A stretch of DNA of 64,000 nt from Amycolatopsis saalfeldensis (GTDB lineage Bacteria > Actinomycetota > Actinomycetes > Mycobacteriales > Pseudonocardiaceae), in assembly GCF_900110575.1 (NCBI RefSeq), contig NZ_FOEF01000018.1:62001-126000 (forward strand), given 5' to 3'. The position numbers and the translations under genes are program-made. Of the stretch, positions 17,948 to 26,036 are shown piece by piece. Position 1 is the stretch's first letter, and each line of letters opens with the position of its first letter. The notes under the pieces were generated by a model. That model saw only the letters and a list, made by a program, of their open reading frames with translations. It was not told the DNA's origin and searched no databases.

Positions 17948-20194
17948 TCAGTGCCGCGGATACCGCTGTGCCCACTGGTCGCCGAGCCGGCTCAGCGCCG
18001 AATCGCGGTCGAAGTGCCACAGCGCGTCGGACGAGATCTGCTCGATCAGGTGCCGCAGCTCCAGCTGGTCGATCCACTTCTGCGGCAGGCCGGGCACCCC
18101 GGCGCGGGCGCCGAGCAGTGCGCCGGCGATCGCGCCGGTCAGCGCGCTGCGGCCGGAGTGGTTGACCGCGCGCAGCAGCGCCTGCTCCGGGTAGTTCTCG
18201 AAGCCGGACAATGCGGCGAAGGCGCGGCCGAGCACCGAAAGCGTGCCCTGGCCGTCGCCGATCAGCTCGGGCATCCGCAGGTCCGGGAGGCCGTGCTCGC
18301 CGAAGAACGGCACCGACTCCGCGACCATCGCCTTCACCGGCGCCCACTCCGGCCCGTTGACGAACGTGGTGTTGTGGTCGGTCAGGATCTCGCGCGAGAG
18401 GTTCCAGACGGGGTAGCTGAACGCCTCCTTCGTCAGCGCCGACTCGAACAGCCAAGCCAAGTACGTCGCCACGGTGAGGTCGTCTTCGTGCGGGTGCGTG
18501 ACGCCGACGAGGTCGCGCACGGCCTGCCGGACGCCGCCGCTGAAGCCGGTTCCCGGGCCGGCCACCGTGAGCACCGCGGGCAGCGCGGCGATCAGCGCCG
18601 CCGGGCCCGACATCGGCACCGCGGACGGCGATCCGGTGGCCAGCGCGTGGTACGCGTTCAGCTCGGTGTCCTCGGCCGTGCGGCGGACGTGCAGGTCCGC
18701 CACCTTCACCAGCCAGCCGTCGGTTTCCTCGTGGGGCGCGCCCTGCGTGTGCAGCCAGCGCATCAGCGAGCCGCGCACGACGCTGGGGAACAGCTTTTCG
18801 ACGTCACGCGATTCCGGCTGTTCGCGGTGCGGACTGCGGATCACGGCCTCGGTGTAGAACAGCAGCCGCTGCGTCAGCGAGCCGACGCGGCCCGGCTTGT
18901 CGAAGGCCACCGGCAGGTCGTCGACGCCGTCGGGGCCGAACTGGGTGACGATCTCGTCGAGCCGCAGCCGGTCGACGGCCATGCCCAGCGCCTCGCCGAG
19001 CGCGAAGCCGACGTACGCGCCCGTGACGCGCTGCCAGCCGAAGCGGAAGTTTTCCAGCTCCTGCTCGTGGTACTTGCCGAAGGTGTCCAGCCGCGGCACC
19101 AGCTGGCCGTCGTTGTCCCAGGACGGCGCGAGGCCGTTGGCGCGCAGGTCGTTCGGTTTGCTCCGGGGCCCTTCCGGCTGGGCCAGCCGCCGCAGCCACG
19201 ACTGGCCGAGCACGGTCTTCTGGCACTCTTCGGCGGTCAGCTCGAAGCCGTGTCTCCGTGCCCGCTCCGCGGCGCCCAACGGCGGCGGCACGGGCTCTTC
19301 GAGGCCCATTCGCGCCGCCGTGTCGCGGGCCAGCCGCTCCAGGTCCTCCTCGGCCTCCGGGCAGCGGCCGTTGCGATCGATCCGCGGCTCGTGCCGGGGG
19401 AACCGCTTCGCGATCGCGGCCAGCTCGTCGCCCGTGACGTCCTCGAACGTCGCCGGACCGCCGTTGATCACCAGGTTCGGCGGGTGCTCGAACTCGGCCA
19501 GCGTGGCCAGGTCCACCCGCCACCAGGCGTGCTCGCGCGGCGGGAAGTGCCGGGTCGCGCTGAACACCTTGAGCTCGTTGCGGTCCTCGGAGAAGTAGAA
19601 CCGGTCGGTCGAGCCGCTTTCGGCGTCGAGCGGCACGAAGACCTCGCAGCGCAACAGCCCGATCAGCAGCTGCTCGCGCGTCAGCCAGCCGACGCTCGCG
19701 AACGCCAGCAGCGTTTCCAGCGTGTTCTCCGGCTTCGGGTAGCCGCGGCGGATCGGGCCGGCCTTGTACTCGGGGTTCTCGCGCTCGTCGCCGGTCTGGT
19801 GGCCCTCGTTGTCGACCTTCACCCAGCCCGCGACGGCCTGCAGCGGCACGCCCAGCTCGCCCAGCCCGGCCTTCACGTACTCCGGGTCGACGACCTCGCG
19901 CCAGCTCTCCTGGCCGGGGAACGCGACCGGGATGCTCAGCCCGCCCGGGTGCGGATGCGCCTGGCGCAGCTCGCCGTCCGGCTCGCGCACGACCACCGAC
20001 GGCGGCGGGAACAGCTCCTTCTCCGGGCGGCCGTCGTCGAGGAACGCGACGGTGTTGTACGGGATCGACCAGCCTTCGGGGATACGCAGCACCTGGTCGT
20101 GGTCCACCCGGAGGCCACCGGGGCCGACGACGTCGGGACCGTGCACAGCGCGCAGCCAGTTCCCGACCTTCTCCATCGCTTCCGCCGCTTCCAC
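17948..20194 (-). CDS. fusion protein: Imm35/YrhB-like and SseB-like regions with a degenerate ADP-ribosylglycohydrolase domain
   Basis: 748 residues. The N-terminal ~90 (IPEGWSIPYNTVAFLDDG, then VVVREPDGEL) resemble YrhB/Imm35 immunity domains. Residues ~180-290 resemble SseB (CEVFVPLDAESG, then LKVFSATRHFP, then NLVINGGPA). From ~390 an ADP-ribosylglycohydrolase fold follows, but its metal ligands are lost: FTDDTQ of the neighbour becomes GSLTQ, and GGDSDSTG becomes HSGRSALTG. It is therefore probably a binding or regulatory pseudoenzyme. The GTG start directly abuts the upstream stop codon, which implies translational coupling. Confidence 0.65.
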   Translation of the reverse strand: MEAAEAMEKVGNWLRAVHGPDVVGPGGLRVDHDQVLRIPEGWSIPYNTVAFLDDGRPEKELFPPPSVVVREPDGELRQAHPHPGGLSIPVAFPGQESWREVVDPEYVKAGLGELGVPLQAVAGWVKVDNEGHQTGDERENPEYKAGPIRRGYPKPENTLETLLAFASVGWLTREQLLIGLLRCEVFVPLDAESGSTDRFYFSEDRNELKVFSATRHFPPREHAWWRVDLATLAEFEHPPNLVINGGPATFEDVTGDELAAIAKRFPRHEPRIDRNGRCPEAEEDLERLARDTAARMGLEEPVPPPLGAAERARRHGFELTAEECQKTVLGQSWLRRLAQPEGPRSKPNDLRANGLAPSWDNDGQLVPRLDTFGKYHEQELENFRFGWQRVTGAYVGFALGEALGMAVDRLRLDEIVTQFGPDGVDDLPVAFDKPGRVGSLTQRLLFYTEAVIRSPHREQPESRDVEKLFPSVVRGSLMRWLHTQGAPHEETDGWLVKVADLHVRRTAEDTELNAYHALATGSPSAVPMSGPAALIAALPAVLTVAGPGTGFSGGVRQAVRDLVGVTHPHEDDLTVATYLAWLFESALTKEAFSYPVWNLSREILTDHNTTFVNGPEWAPVKAMVAESVPFFGEHGLPDLRMPELIGDGQGTLSVLGRAFAALSGFENYPEQALLRAVNHSGRSALTGAIAGALLGARAGVPGLPQKWIDQLELRHLIEQISSDALWHFDRDSALSRLGDQWAQRYPRH

Positions 20195-21583
20195 CTACTC
20201 GATCCTCTCCAGGCTTCCGTCGGACTCGTGCTCCGAGATCGGCTTCGGCAGCACGTACGCCACGGCCCCGCCCGGCAGGTTCGCCCAGGGCACAGTGACC
20301 CCGGTGATCACGTGGAGTGAGCGCCGGAGTCGATAGGTGCGGGCCACTCGCTCTCGTTCGAGTGGCAGTGACGTCGTAACGAACCGTACCTCGCCGTGAT
20401 GTACCAGGTTGCCGGGTTCCTCGCCGAAACGCAGGACGACGGTACCCTCCGCCAACCGGGTGAGTCTCTTGTTGCGGAGCAGGGTGAGGGGAGGGTCACC
20501 CGGGGCCGCCTGGATCGGCCAGTCGTCGAGCACACGGGCGGTCTCGAGCGGCGTCTCCCGCCCGGCGGTCATGCGGGCAGGGTGCAGCAGCAGGGCGCCG
20601 AGCAGCTGCTGGGCGGCGCCGGCCAGGTGCGCGAAACGCTGTTCGACGCCGGTCGGGGATGTCACCGTCCAGCCGTGCCCGGCGGGTTCGAGGCACCACT
20701 TCCCCCGCTCGCGGGAGCCGATCCGGTAGGCCTGCGGCCACACGCCGGACGACTCGAGCCGCTGCTGCAACACGGTGAGCAGCTGGTCGTCGGTCAGCTC
20801 GGGGTCCGCGGCGGTCTCCAGCTCGGCCGCCTCGTCGCCGCCGGTCCGCTGGACATCGGCGGGTCCGGGACGGGGCCGCGGCTTCCCGAGCAGGTCGGCC
20901 TCGGCGGTGCGGCGGACGAGGTGCTCCACGTACGGCGGCTGGAAGCCCAGCGATCGGATGTGCGCGACCAGCTCGGGCTCGGGTGCGACGCCGGCGCGAA
21001 GCTGCTGGGACACGGCCTCGGGCCAGAGCCAGGTGCCGTCGGTGCGGTGCCCGTCGCCGACCAGCGGCTCGCGTTCGAGGTACTGCAACACCAGCGGCAG
21101 CTCGTCTTCCGGCAGCGGCTCGCGCTCCTCCCCCGTCTCGGCGGGGCGGGCGCGGCGGAACACGACGCCGAGGGGAAGCCCGGTGCGCAGCCGCCACCAG
21201 TCGGGGATGTGCTCGTCGTCGCGCGGGAACGTGGCCAGCTCGTCGGCGTACGCCTCGGCCTCGGGCGCGGTCGTCCACTGGGGGTCTTCGTCGGCGAAGA
21301 AGTCGAAGTCGAAGGTCGAATCGGGCGCGAGGACGAAGCGCGACTGCAACCAGGTGCCGCGGCCCTGCTGATACATCCCGGAGCGCAGCGTGCTGAACCG
21401 TTCGGTCAGCTCCGGCCCGGCCGTCGTGTTGCGCAGGCGTACCTCGGTGTGGCTGCCGACCTGGGCGAACCCGACTCCGGCCGGACCGGCGGGGTCGGAC
21501 TGGTGGGCGCGGACCAGCTGGCCGATCTCGACGAGCAGGGCCCGCTGCTCGTCCGCGGAGAGGATTTGTTCCACGTGAATCAA
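20195..21583 (-). CDS. YezG-like plus TNT-like domain protein, paralogue of the 632-residue protein
   Basis: 462 residues that align with residues ~190-632 of the last gene in the run. Shared features are the YezG-like segment (SGMYQQGRGTWLQSRF, then FDFDFFADEDPQW), the helical module DGTWLWPEAVSQQLRAGV, and the TNT-like C-terminus (RFGEEPGNLVHHG, then PGGAVAYVLP), again with Ala in place of the usual Gln. The first usable start is a TTG at 21583; GTG 21574 is the alternative, and neither has a ribosome site, so the start is uncertain. The start codon touches a parS-like sequence. The stop is immediately followed by the next gene's GTG. Confidence 0.6.
   Translation of the reverse strand: MIHVEQILSADEQRALLVEIGQLVRAHQSDPAGPAGVGFAQVGSHTEVRLRNTTAGPELTERFSTLRSGMYQQGRGTWLQSRFVLAPDSTFDFDFFADEDPQWTTAPEAEAYADELATFPRDDEHIPDWWRLRTGLPLGVVFRRARPAETGEEREPLPEDELPLVLQYLEREPLVGDGHRTDGTWLWPEAVSQQLRAGVAPEPELVAHIRSLGFQPPYVEHLVRRTAEADLLGKPRPRPGPADVQRTGGDEAAELETAADPELTDDQLLTVLQQRLESSGVWPQAYRIGSRERGKWCLEPAGHGWTVTSPTGVEQRFAHLAGAAQQLLGALLLHPARMTAGRETPLETARVLDDWPIQAAPGDPPLTLLRNKRLTRLAEGTVVLRFGEEPGNLVHHGEVRFVTTSLPLERERVARTYRLRRSLHVITGVTVPWANLPGGAVAYVLPKPISEHESDGSLERIE
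21567..21582. promoter_or_regulatory. parS-like ParB binding site
   Basis: TGTTCCACGTGAATCA matches 15 of 16 bases of the parS form TGTTCCACGTGAAACA. It overlaps the first codons of the 462-residue gene, 7.1 kb from the first candidate. Confidence 0.7.
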
Positions 21584-21603
21584 CGCATCCGGGACATGCG
21601 GGC

Positions 21604-21909
21604 TCAGAAGCCGCGGCGGCGGTTCTGGGGCACGGCGCCGCGCGGGCGCACCCGCCGCGGCGTGGGTCGCGGGGCCGTCGCCGGCAAGGACAGCCCGTCG
21701 GTCAGCGGGGCCTCGGCGAGCTGTTGCACCAAGGCCTGGACGGTGAACGCGAGCTGCGCCGGCGAGGTGCGCTCGAACGTGTCCGGGGCGAACTCGAGCT
21801 TCCCGAGCGTGCCGCCCACGCCGACGGTGGCCTGGACCAGCCCGTCCGGTGACGTCAGCACGGCAGGACCGACCTCGAGGCGCGCGCGATCGTCGCCGGT
21901 GGTGCTCAC
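21604..21909 (-). CDS. YbaB/EbfC-like small protein
   Basis: About 101 residues from GTG 21909, which has a G-rich stretch ~7 nt upstream; the ATG at 21960 would give 118 residues. The segment LTSPDGLVQATVGVGGTLGKLEF followed by a helix with repeated AQLAF/ALVQQL pattern resembles the core of YbaB/EbfC nucleoid-associated proteins, without the usual long N-terminal helix. The C-terminus is basic (RPTPRRVRPRGAVPQNRRRG), which would suit nucleic acid or acidic-partner binding. It is the promoter-proximal member of the TNT/ADP-ribosylglycohydrolase run, 20 nt before the next start. Confidence 0.55.
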   Translation of the reverse strand: MSTTGDDRARLEVGPAVLTSPDGLVQATVGVGGTLGKLEFAPDTFERTSPAQLAFTVQALVQQLAEAPLTDGLSLPATAPRPTPRRVRPRGAVPQNRRRGF

Positions 21910-22025
21910 GGTGGCCCCCCGTGGTGGTTGAACTCGCCGGGGTTCACCCGGCCGGGTCATCGGTCACTCTAATGCCAATGGCCTGATCACAGTCGCCGTT
22001 CGGCCCAACGGTTTGCGGCAGCGAA

Positions 22026-23339
22026 TCAGTTCGGCGTGGCGCGCCGGCGCGCCAGCACGTAGCCGGCGCCGCCCAGCACGTAACAAATCGTCGCCGCCAC
22101 CATGAGGCCCGGCGAGTGCCCGTTGTCCGGCACGAAGACCGCGCCGATGGCCACGGCGGCCACCTGCGTGATGTTGAACAGCGTGTCGTAGAGGGCGAAG
22201 ACGCGGCCGCGGGCTTCGTCGGCGACGTCGAGCTGGATCGACGAGTCGACACCGAGCTTCAGCACCTGCCCCGCGCCCGTGATCAGGAACGACGCGATGA
22301 GCGCGAGCGGCAGCAGCATCGGCAGGCCGAGCGCGGACTGCGCGAGCGCCGCCACGACCAAGGCGCCGAGGATCGCGCGGAGCCGGCCGAGCCCGCGGAT
22401 CAGCCGCGCCGTGCACAGCCCGGCGACGAGGATGCCCACCCCGCCGAGCGCCACCATCTGGCCGAGCCCGGGCAGACCGGCCCGGAAGACCCCGTCGTCC
22501 ACGAAGTAGTTACGCATCAACAGAACGGTGACCAGCAGTGAGATGCCATAAGCCGCGCGGTGCGCGAACAGCGCGATGAAGCCCGCCGTCACGCTCGGCG
22601 CGCGCCAAGCGTGCCGCGCACCGTCCGCGAGGCCGCGGGCGACGGCGAGGAACGGGTTCGGCGGCTCGTCGACCACCGTCGGCCCGAGCACGCCGCGACT
22701 GAACCTCCGGGCGATCAGCGCGGACGCCAGCGCGCCCAGCGCGGCAAACGCCGTCGTCTCGGCCGAGCCGACGTCACCCGCGCCGAACACGGCGCGCAGG
22801 AGGATGGCGCAGCCGCCGCCGACCACGGCCAGCCCGGAGCCCAGCGTCGTCACGAAGGCGTTCGCCGAAACCACGCTCGAAGCCGGCACGACGTGCGGCA
22901 GCGAGGCCGAAAGACCGGAGCCGATGAAGCGTGACGTGCCCTCGGCCAGCAGCGCGAGCGAGAACAGCCCGGTGCCGCCGAGGCCCGTCCCGACCGCGGC
23001 CGCCGAAGCCAGGATCGCGACCGCGCGCAGCACGTTCGCGAACACCAGCACCTTCCGCCGGTCCCATCGGTCGAGCAGGGCCCCCGCGAACGGCCCGACG
23101 ATCGAGTACGGCAGCAGCAGCGCCGCGAACCCCTCGGCGATGGCGAGCGGGTCGGCGGCGCGCTCGGGATTGAACAGCACGGCCCCGGCCAGCCCGGCGC
23201 GATAGACCCCGTCGCCCCACTGCGCGGCGAAGCGTGCGTACAGCAGACGGCGGAATTCGGGGTCACGGAGCAGGAGCCGCGGCCCCATCCGTTCCGTGGT
23301 CGCCGCTCCGCTGATGGTCACGCGGTTCAGCGTAGCCAT
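22026..23339 (-). CDS. MFS transporter
   Basis: About 437 residues from ATG 23339 (MATLNRVTISG) with around 12 hydrophobic helices. The loop-2/3 motif reads GALLDRWDRRKVLVFANVLRA (first 20 residues shown are diagnostic of the DRxxRRxxL family), and the central loop has ARRFSRGVLGP. The substrate is unknown; the layout resembles enterobactin-exporter-like and macrolide-efflux-like permeases. It is monocistronic and divergent from the YqgE gene across a 325-bp gap. An upstream in-frame extension to 23546 has no support. Confidence 0.8.
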   Translation of the reverse strand: MATLNRVTISGAATTERMGPRLLLRDPEFRRLLYARFAAQWGDGVYRAGLAGAVLFNPERAADPLAIAEGFAALLLPYSIVGPFAGALLDRWDRRKVLVFANVLRAVAILASAAAVGTGLGGTGLFSLALLAEGTSRFIGSGLSASLPHVVPASSVVSANAFVTTLGSGLAVVGGGCAILLRAVFGAGDVGSAETTAFAALGALASALIARRFSRGVLGPTVVDEPPNPFLAVARGLADGARHAWRAPSVTAGFIALFAHRAAYGISLLVTVLLMRNYFVDDGVFRAGLPGLGQMVALGGVGILVAGLCTARLIRGLGRLRAILGALVVAALAQSALGLPMLLPLALIASFLITGAGQVLKLGVDSSIQLDVADEARGRVFALYDTLFNITQVAAVAIGAVFVPDNGHSPGLMVAATICYVLGGAGYVLARRRATPN

Positions 23340-23664
23340 CAGAGGTGGCTGGTCAGAAGGTGCTTTCAGGGGGCGTGAGGGAGATATGGGGCCGGCGCAC
23401 CGGTGGGGGTCCGGGGGCCCGGCCCCCGGTCGACACAGCAAGTGCGACTGCGGGGAAGCGGTGCTCCGCGACCAGGTGGCGGCCGGCGCACTTGGTCGCC
23501 TCTCGGCGGCTTGGCGCAGTGTGGCTCCAGCCGAACGGTATTCCACAAAGGCGGTTCTTCAGTGAGCCCGGGGGACACGGAGTGCGCCGGCCACTGTGTT
23601 CAACGGGGCGGGTGGGACTGGTGTTCCCCAGCCGCCGCGTTTTCTTGGAGCCGGGGGTGGGATC
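23340..23664. other. intergenic region between divergent MFS and yqgE genes
   Basis: No credible gene. It contains a 7-bp GC stem (CCGGGGG 23411-23417, CCCCCGG 23423-23429) with a 5-nt loop, and a short AT-richer stretch near 23540. As the genes on both sides diverge, it should contain both promoters; none is convincing by eye. Confidence 0.5.
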
Positions 23665-24246
23665 ATGGCGGGCGTGCCAGCGGACGCCGAGGTAGAACCG
23701 GGAACGCTCCTGGTCGCCGCCCCCACGATGTTCGACCCGAACTTCAAGCGCACCGTGGTGTTCGTCATCGACCACCGCGACGAGGGCACGCTCGGGGTGG
23801 TGCTGAACCGCCCGAGCGACGTGCCCGTGCACGACGTCCTGCCCAGCTGGGGCGGGCACGTCGCGGAGCCGCAGTCGGTGTTCGTCGGCGGGCCGGTGGA
23901 GAAGAAGACCGCCTTGTGCCTGGCGGCGCTGCGCACGGGCGAGACGGCGGCGAGCGTGCCCGGCGTGATCGCCGTCCGCGGCCCGGTGGCGCTGGTCGAC
24001 CTCGACACCGATCCCGAAGTGCTGGTGCCGAAGGTGCGCGGGGTGCGGGTCTTCGCCGGGTACGCGGGCTGGGACTCGGGGCAGCTCGCGGGCGAGATCG
24101 AGCGGGAGGACTGGGTCATCGTGCCCGCGCTGCCGAGCGACATCCTGGCCTCGCCGAGCCGTGACCTGTGGGGCCAGGTGCTGCGCCGTCAGGGCGTGCC
24201 GGTCGCGTTGCTGGCCACCCACCCGGGCGACCTGCAGCGCAACTAG
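23665..24246 (+). CDS. YqgE/AlgH family protein
   Basis: 193 residues from ATG 23665, with G-rich sequence upstream as a possible ribosome site. Family features are visible: GTLLVAAPTMFDPNFKRTVVFV at the N-terminus, GVVLNRPSD, FVGGPVE, and FAGYAGWDSGQLAGEIE. The biochemical function of this widespread family is not established. It is cytoplasmic with no signal peptide. The end is convergent with the SdpI-like gene, overlapping by 4 nt. Confidence 0.88.
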   Translation: MAGVPADAEVEPGTLLVAAPTMFDPNFKRTVVFVIDHRDEGTLGVVLNRPSDVPVHDVLPSWGGHVAEPQSVFVGGPVEKKTALCLAALRTGETAASVPGVIAVRGPVALVDLDTDPEVLVPKVRGVRVFAGYAGWDSGQLAGEIEREDWVIVPALPSDILASPSRDLWGQVLRRQGVPVALLATHPGDLQRN

Positions 24247-24665
24247 CTGCCGTCGGCTTTCTGGAACACCCCGCAGCCACCCGCGCCGCAGGCGCAGCCA
24301 CTGCATCCGGCGGGCGCGGCCGGCGCCGGGGCCGGCACGGTCAGCGCGGCGCGGGCGCCGAGCACCCCGCCGCCGACGACCATCGCGAGCAGGCCCAGCA
24401 CGCCGACGAACGCGGCGGCGATCAGCCCGGCCGTGGTCGGCATGGCCAGCGCCGCGAGCCCGGCGACCACGGCCACCGCGCCACCGGCCAGCGTCGGCAG
24501 CCCGGCGATGCGGTTGGCCAGCTTGAACGCGGCCTCACTGCGCAGCGAGGCCGCCGTGCGGACCCCGGTACCGCTTTCCCGGGTCAGCCGCTCGCGGAAG
24601 CCGAGGAAGCCACCCCAGCCGACGACAACACCCAGCACGATCGGGACGAGCGCGATAGCGAACAC
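24243..24665 (-). CDS. SdpI-family-like small membrane protein
   Basis: About 140 residues from the GTG at 24665 (VFAIALVPIVLG); a longer frame to 24740 lacks support. It has three hydrophobic helices. The segment TGVRTAASLRSEAAFKLANR matches the GxRTxxTxxSxxxWxxxNR pattern of SdpI/YhfL proteins, best known as an immunity and signalling protein in Bacillus. The C-terminus is a cysteine-rich tail (CSGCACGAGGCG) that could bind metal. Divergent from the secreted esterase-like gene. Confidence 0.6.
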   Translation of the reverse strand: MFAIALVPIVLGVVVGWGGFLGFRERLTRESGTGVRTAASLRSEAAFKLANRIAGLPTLAGGAVAVVAGLAALAMPTTAGLIAAAFVGVLGLLAMVVGGGVLGARAALTVPAPAPAAPAGCSGCACGAGGCGVFQKADGS

Positions 24666-24718
24666 CCCACGAGGATAAGCGTGACGTCCCGGCAACCTGC
24701 CGGATACCCTCATCCGCT

Positions 24719-25915
24719 GTGCTACAGCCCATGTCTTCACCTACGCGACGCCGGGTACTCGGCCTTGCCCTGACCGGGTTACTCCCGCTCGCCCTGCTGG
24801 CCGCCGCCCCGTCAGCCAGCGCCACGGAGAGTCACGCCCGGCCCATCCGCCTGATCGGCGAGCAGGTCGTGCCGAACGCGCTGCAGTTCCAGGGCACCAC
24901 GGTCGGCGGCCTGTCCTCGATCGACTACGACCCGAGGACCGGCGGCTACGCCCTGATCTGCGACGACCGCTCGGCCATCAACCCGGCGCGGTTCTACACG
25001 GCGAAGTTCGACGTCGACGCCCACCACCTCGGGCCCGTCACCTTCACCGGCACCCGCCCGCTGCTGCGCCCGGACGGCACGCCGTACCCGCCGCTGGAGC
25101 GGAACGACCCGGCGGCGCCGCAGAACGAGCAGACGATCGACCCCGAAGAGCTGCGCGTCGACCCGTGGACCGGCGACTACACGTGGTCGCAGGAGGGCGA
25201 GCGCACCGCCACCACCCCGGCGACGCTGATCGACCCGTCGATCCGCCAGGCGCGCCGGACCGGCGAATACGTCCGCGACCTGCCGATCCCCGCGAACGAG
25301 AAGATGACCCCCGGCGCCGGGCCGCGGCAGAACCTGGTGCTCGAGGGCCTCACCTACGCCGCGTTCGGCACGCTCGTCGCCAGCGAGGTCGAGGGCCCGC
25401 TGCTGCAGGACGGACCGGAGGCGACCACCACGTCCGGCTCGCTTTCGCGGATCACGCTGCAGGGTCGCGCCGGCCCGGTGCTCGCCCAGTACGCGTACCC
25501 GCAGGAGAAGCTGTTCGCCGGCCCGGTGCCGCCCACCGCCTTCGCCACCACCGGCGTCTCCTCGATGCTCGCGGTGAACCAGGCCGACCCGACGAAGTAC
25601 CTGATGATGGAGCGCTCGTTCGTCACCGGCGTCGGGAACAAGATCCGGATCTACGAGATCGACACCAGGGGCGCGACGAACATCCTGAACGTCAAGTCGC
25701 TGGCCTCGGCCACGGGCGTCCGGCCGGTCAAGAAGAAGCTCCTGCTCGACCTCGCCGACTACCCGTTGTCCACTGTGGACAACGTGGAGGACATGACCTG
25801 GGGCCCGGCGCTGCCCGGCGGCGAGCGCAGCCTGGTGCTGGTGAGCGACAACAACTTCGCCGCCACGCAGGTGACGCAGGTGATCGCTTTGGCGGTCCCG
25901 TCAGAACGGCTTTGA
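24719..25915 (+). CDS. secreted esterase-like phytase domain protein
   Basis: 398 residues from GTG 24719; ATG 24731 would remove four residues. A twin-arginine-like signal (TRRRVLGLALTG, then a hydrophobic run ending ASA) directs export. The mature part resembles the 'esterase-like activity of phytase' family: GGLSSIDYDPRTGGYALICDD, NLVLEGLTYA and NVEDMTWGPALPGG. This is probably a beta-propeller phosphoesterase or esterase of unknown substrate. It contains a 19-bp palindrome with DnaA-box character at 25765-25783. Confidence 0.75.
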   Translation: MLQPMSSPTRRRVLGLALTGLLPLALLAAAPSASATESHARPIRLIGEQVVPNALQFQGTTVGGLSSIDYDPRTGGYALICDDRSAINPARFYTAKFDVDAHHLGPVTFTGTRPLLRPDGTPYPPLERNDPAAPQNEQTIDPEELRVDPWTGDYTWSQEGERTATTPATLIDPSIRQARRTGEYVRDLPIPANEKMTPGAGPRQNLVLEGLTYAAFGTLVASEVEGPLLQDGPEATTTSGSLSRITLQGRAGPVLAQYAYPQEKLFAGPVPPTAFATTGVSSMLAVNQADPTKYLMMERSFVTGVGNKIRIYEIDTRGATNILNVKSLASATGVRPVKKKLLLDLADYPLSTVDNVEDMTWGPALPGGERSLVLVSDNNFAATQVTQVIALAVPSERL

Positions 25916-25924
25916 CCAGGACGT

Positions 25925-25930
25925 TAAGAT
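25925..25930 (+). promoter_or_regulatory. putative -10 element of the leuS leader
   Basis: TAAGAT ends 6 nt before the ATG of the leader peptide, a spacing that would make the leader mRNA leaderless. No clear -35 hexamer was found. Confidence 0.45.
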
Positions 25931-25936
25931 GGCGGT

Positions 25937-25975
25937 ATGAACACGGCTCGGCTGCTCCTTAGCCTGCCGCGCTGA
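25937..25975 (+). CDS. leucine-rich leader peptide of leuS
   Basis: A 12-codon ORF encodes MNTARLLLSLPR and stops at TGA 25973-25975. Four of its 12 codons are leucine, three in a row and using different codons (CTG, CTC, CTT, then CTG). A hairpin follows 30 nt later and leuS follows at 26076. This is the classical design for transcription attenuation by ribosome stalling when charged tRNA-Leu is scarce. There is no separate ribosome site; the ATG may be the first transcribed nucleotide. Confidence 0.75.
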   Translation: MNTARLLLSLPR

Positions 25976-26004
25976 CCAGGCCACCATGGCCACGGCCGGC
26001 GCGG

Positions 26005-26036
26005 CGACCCCTCACGCCTTCGGGCTTGGGGGGTCG
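26005..26036 (+). terminator. attenuator hairpin in the leuS leader
   Basis: CGACCCC (26005-26011) pairs with GGGGTCG (26030-26036). The intervening sequence forms an inner GCC-TTCG-GGC stem with a stable UUCG tetraloop. The T-rich AGTTGTTTCT follows. This is positioned to act as a terminator controlled by translation of the upstream leader peptide. Confidence 0.65.

Noticed and set aside
23411..23429. GC hairpin as a terminator
   Set aside because: It lies between divergent genes, so there is no transcript to end there; no T-run.
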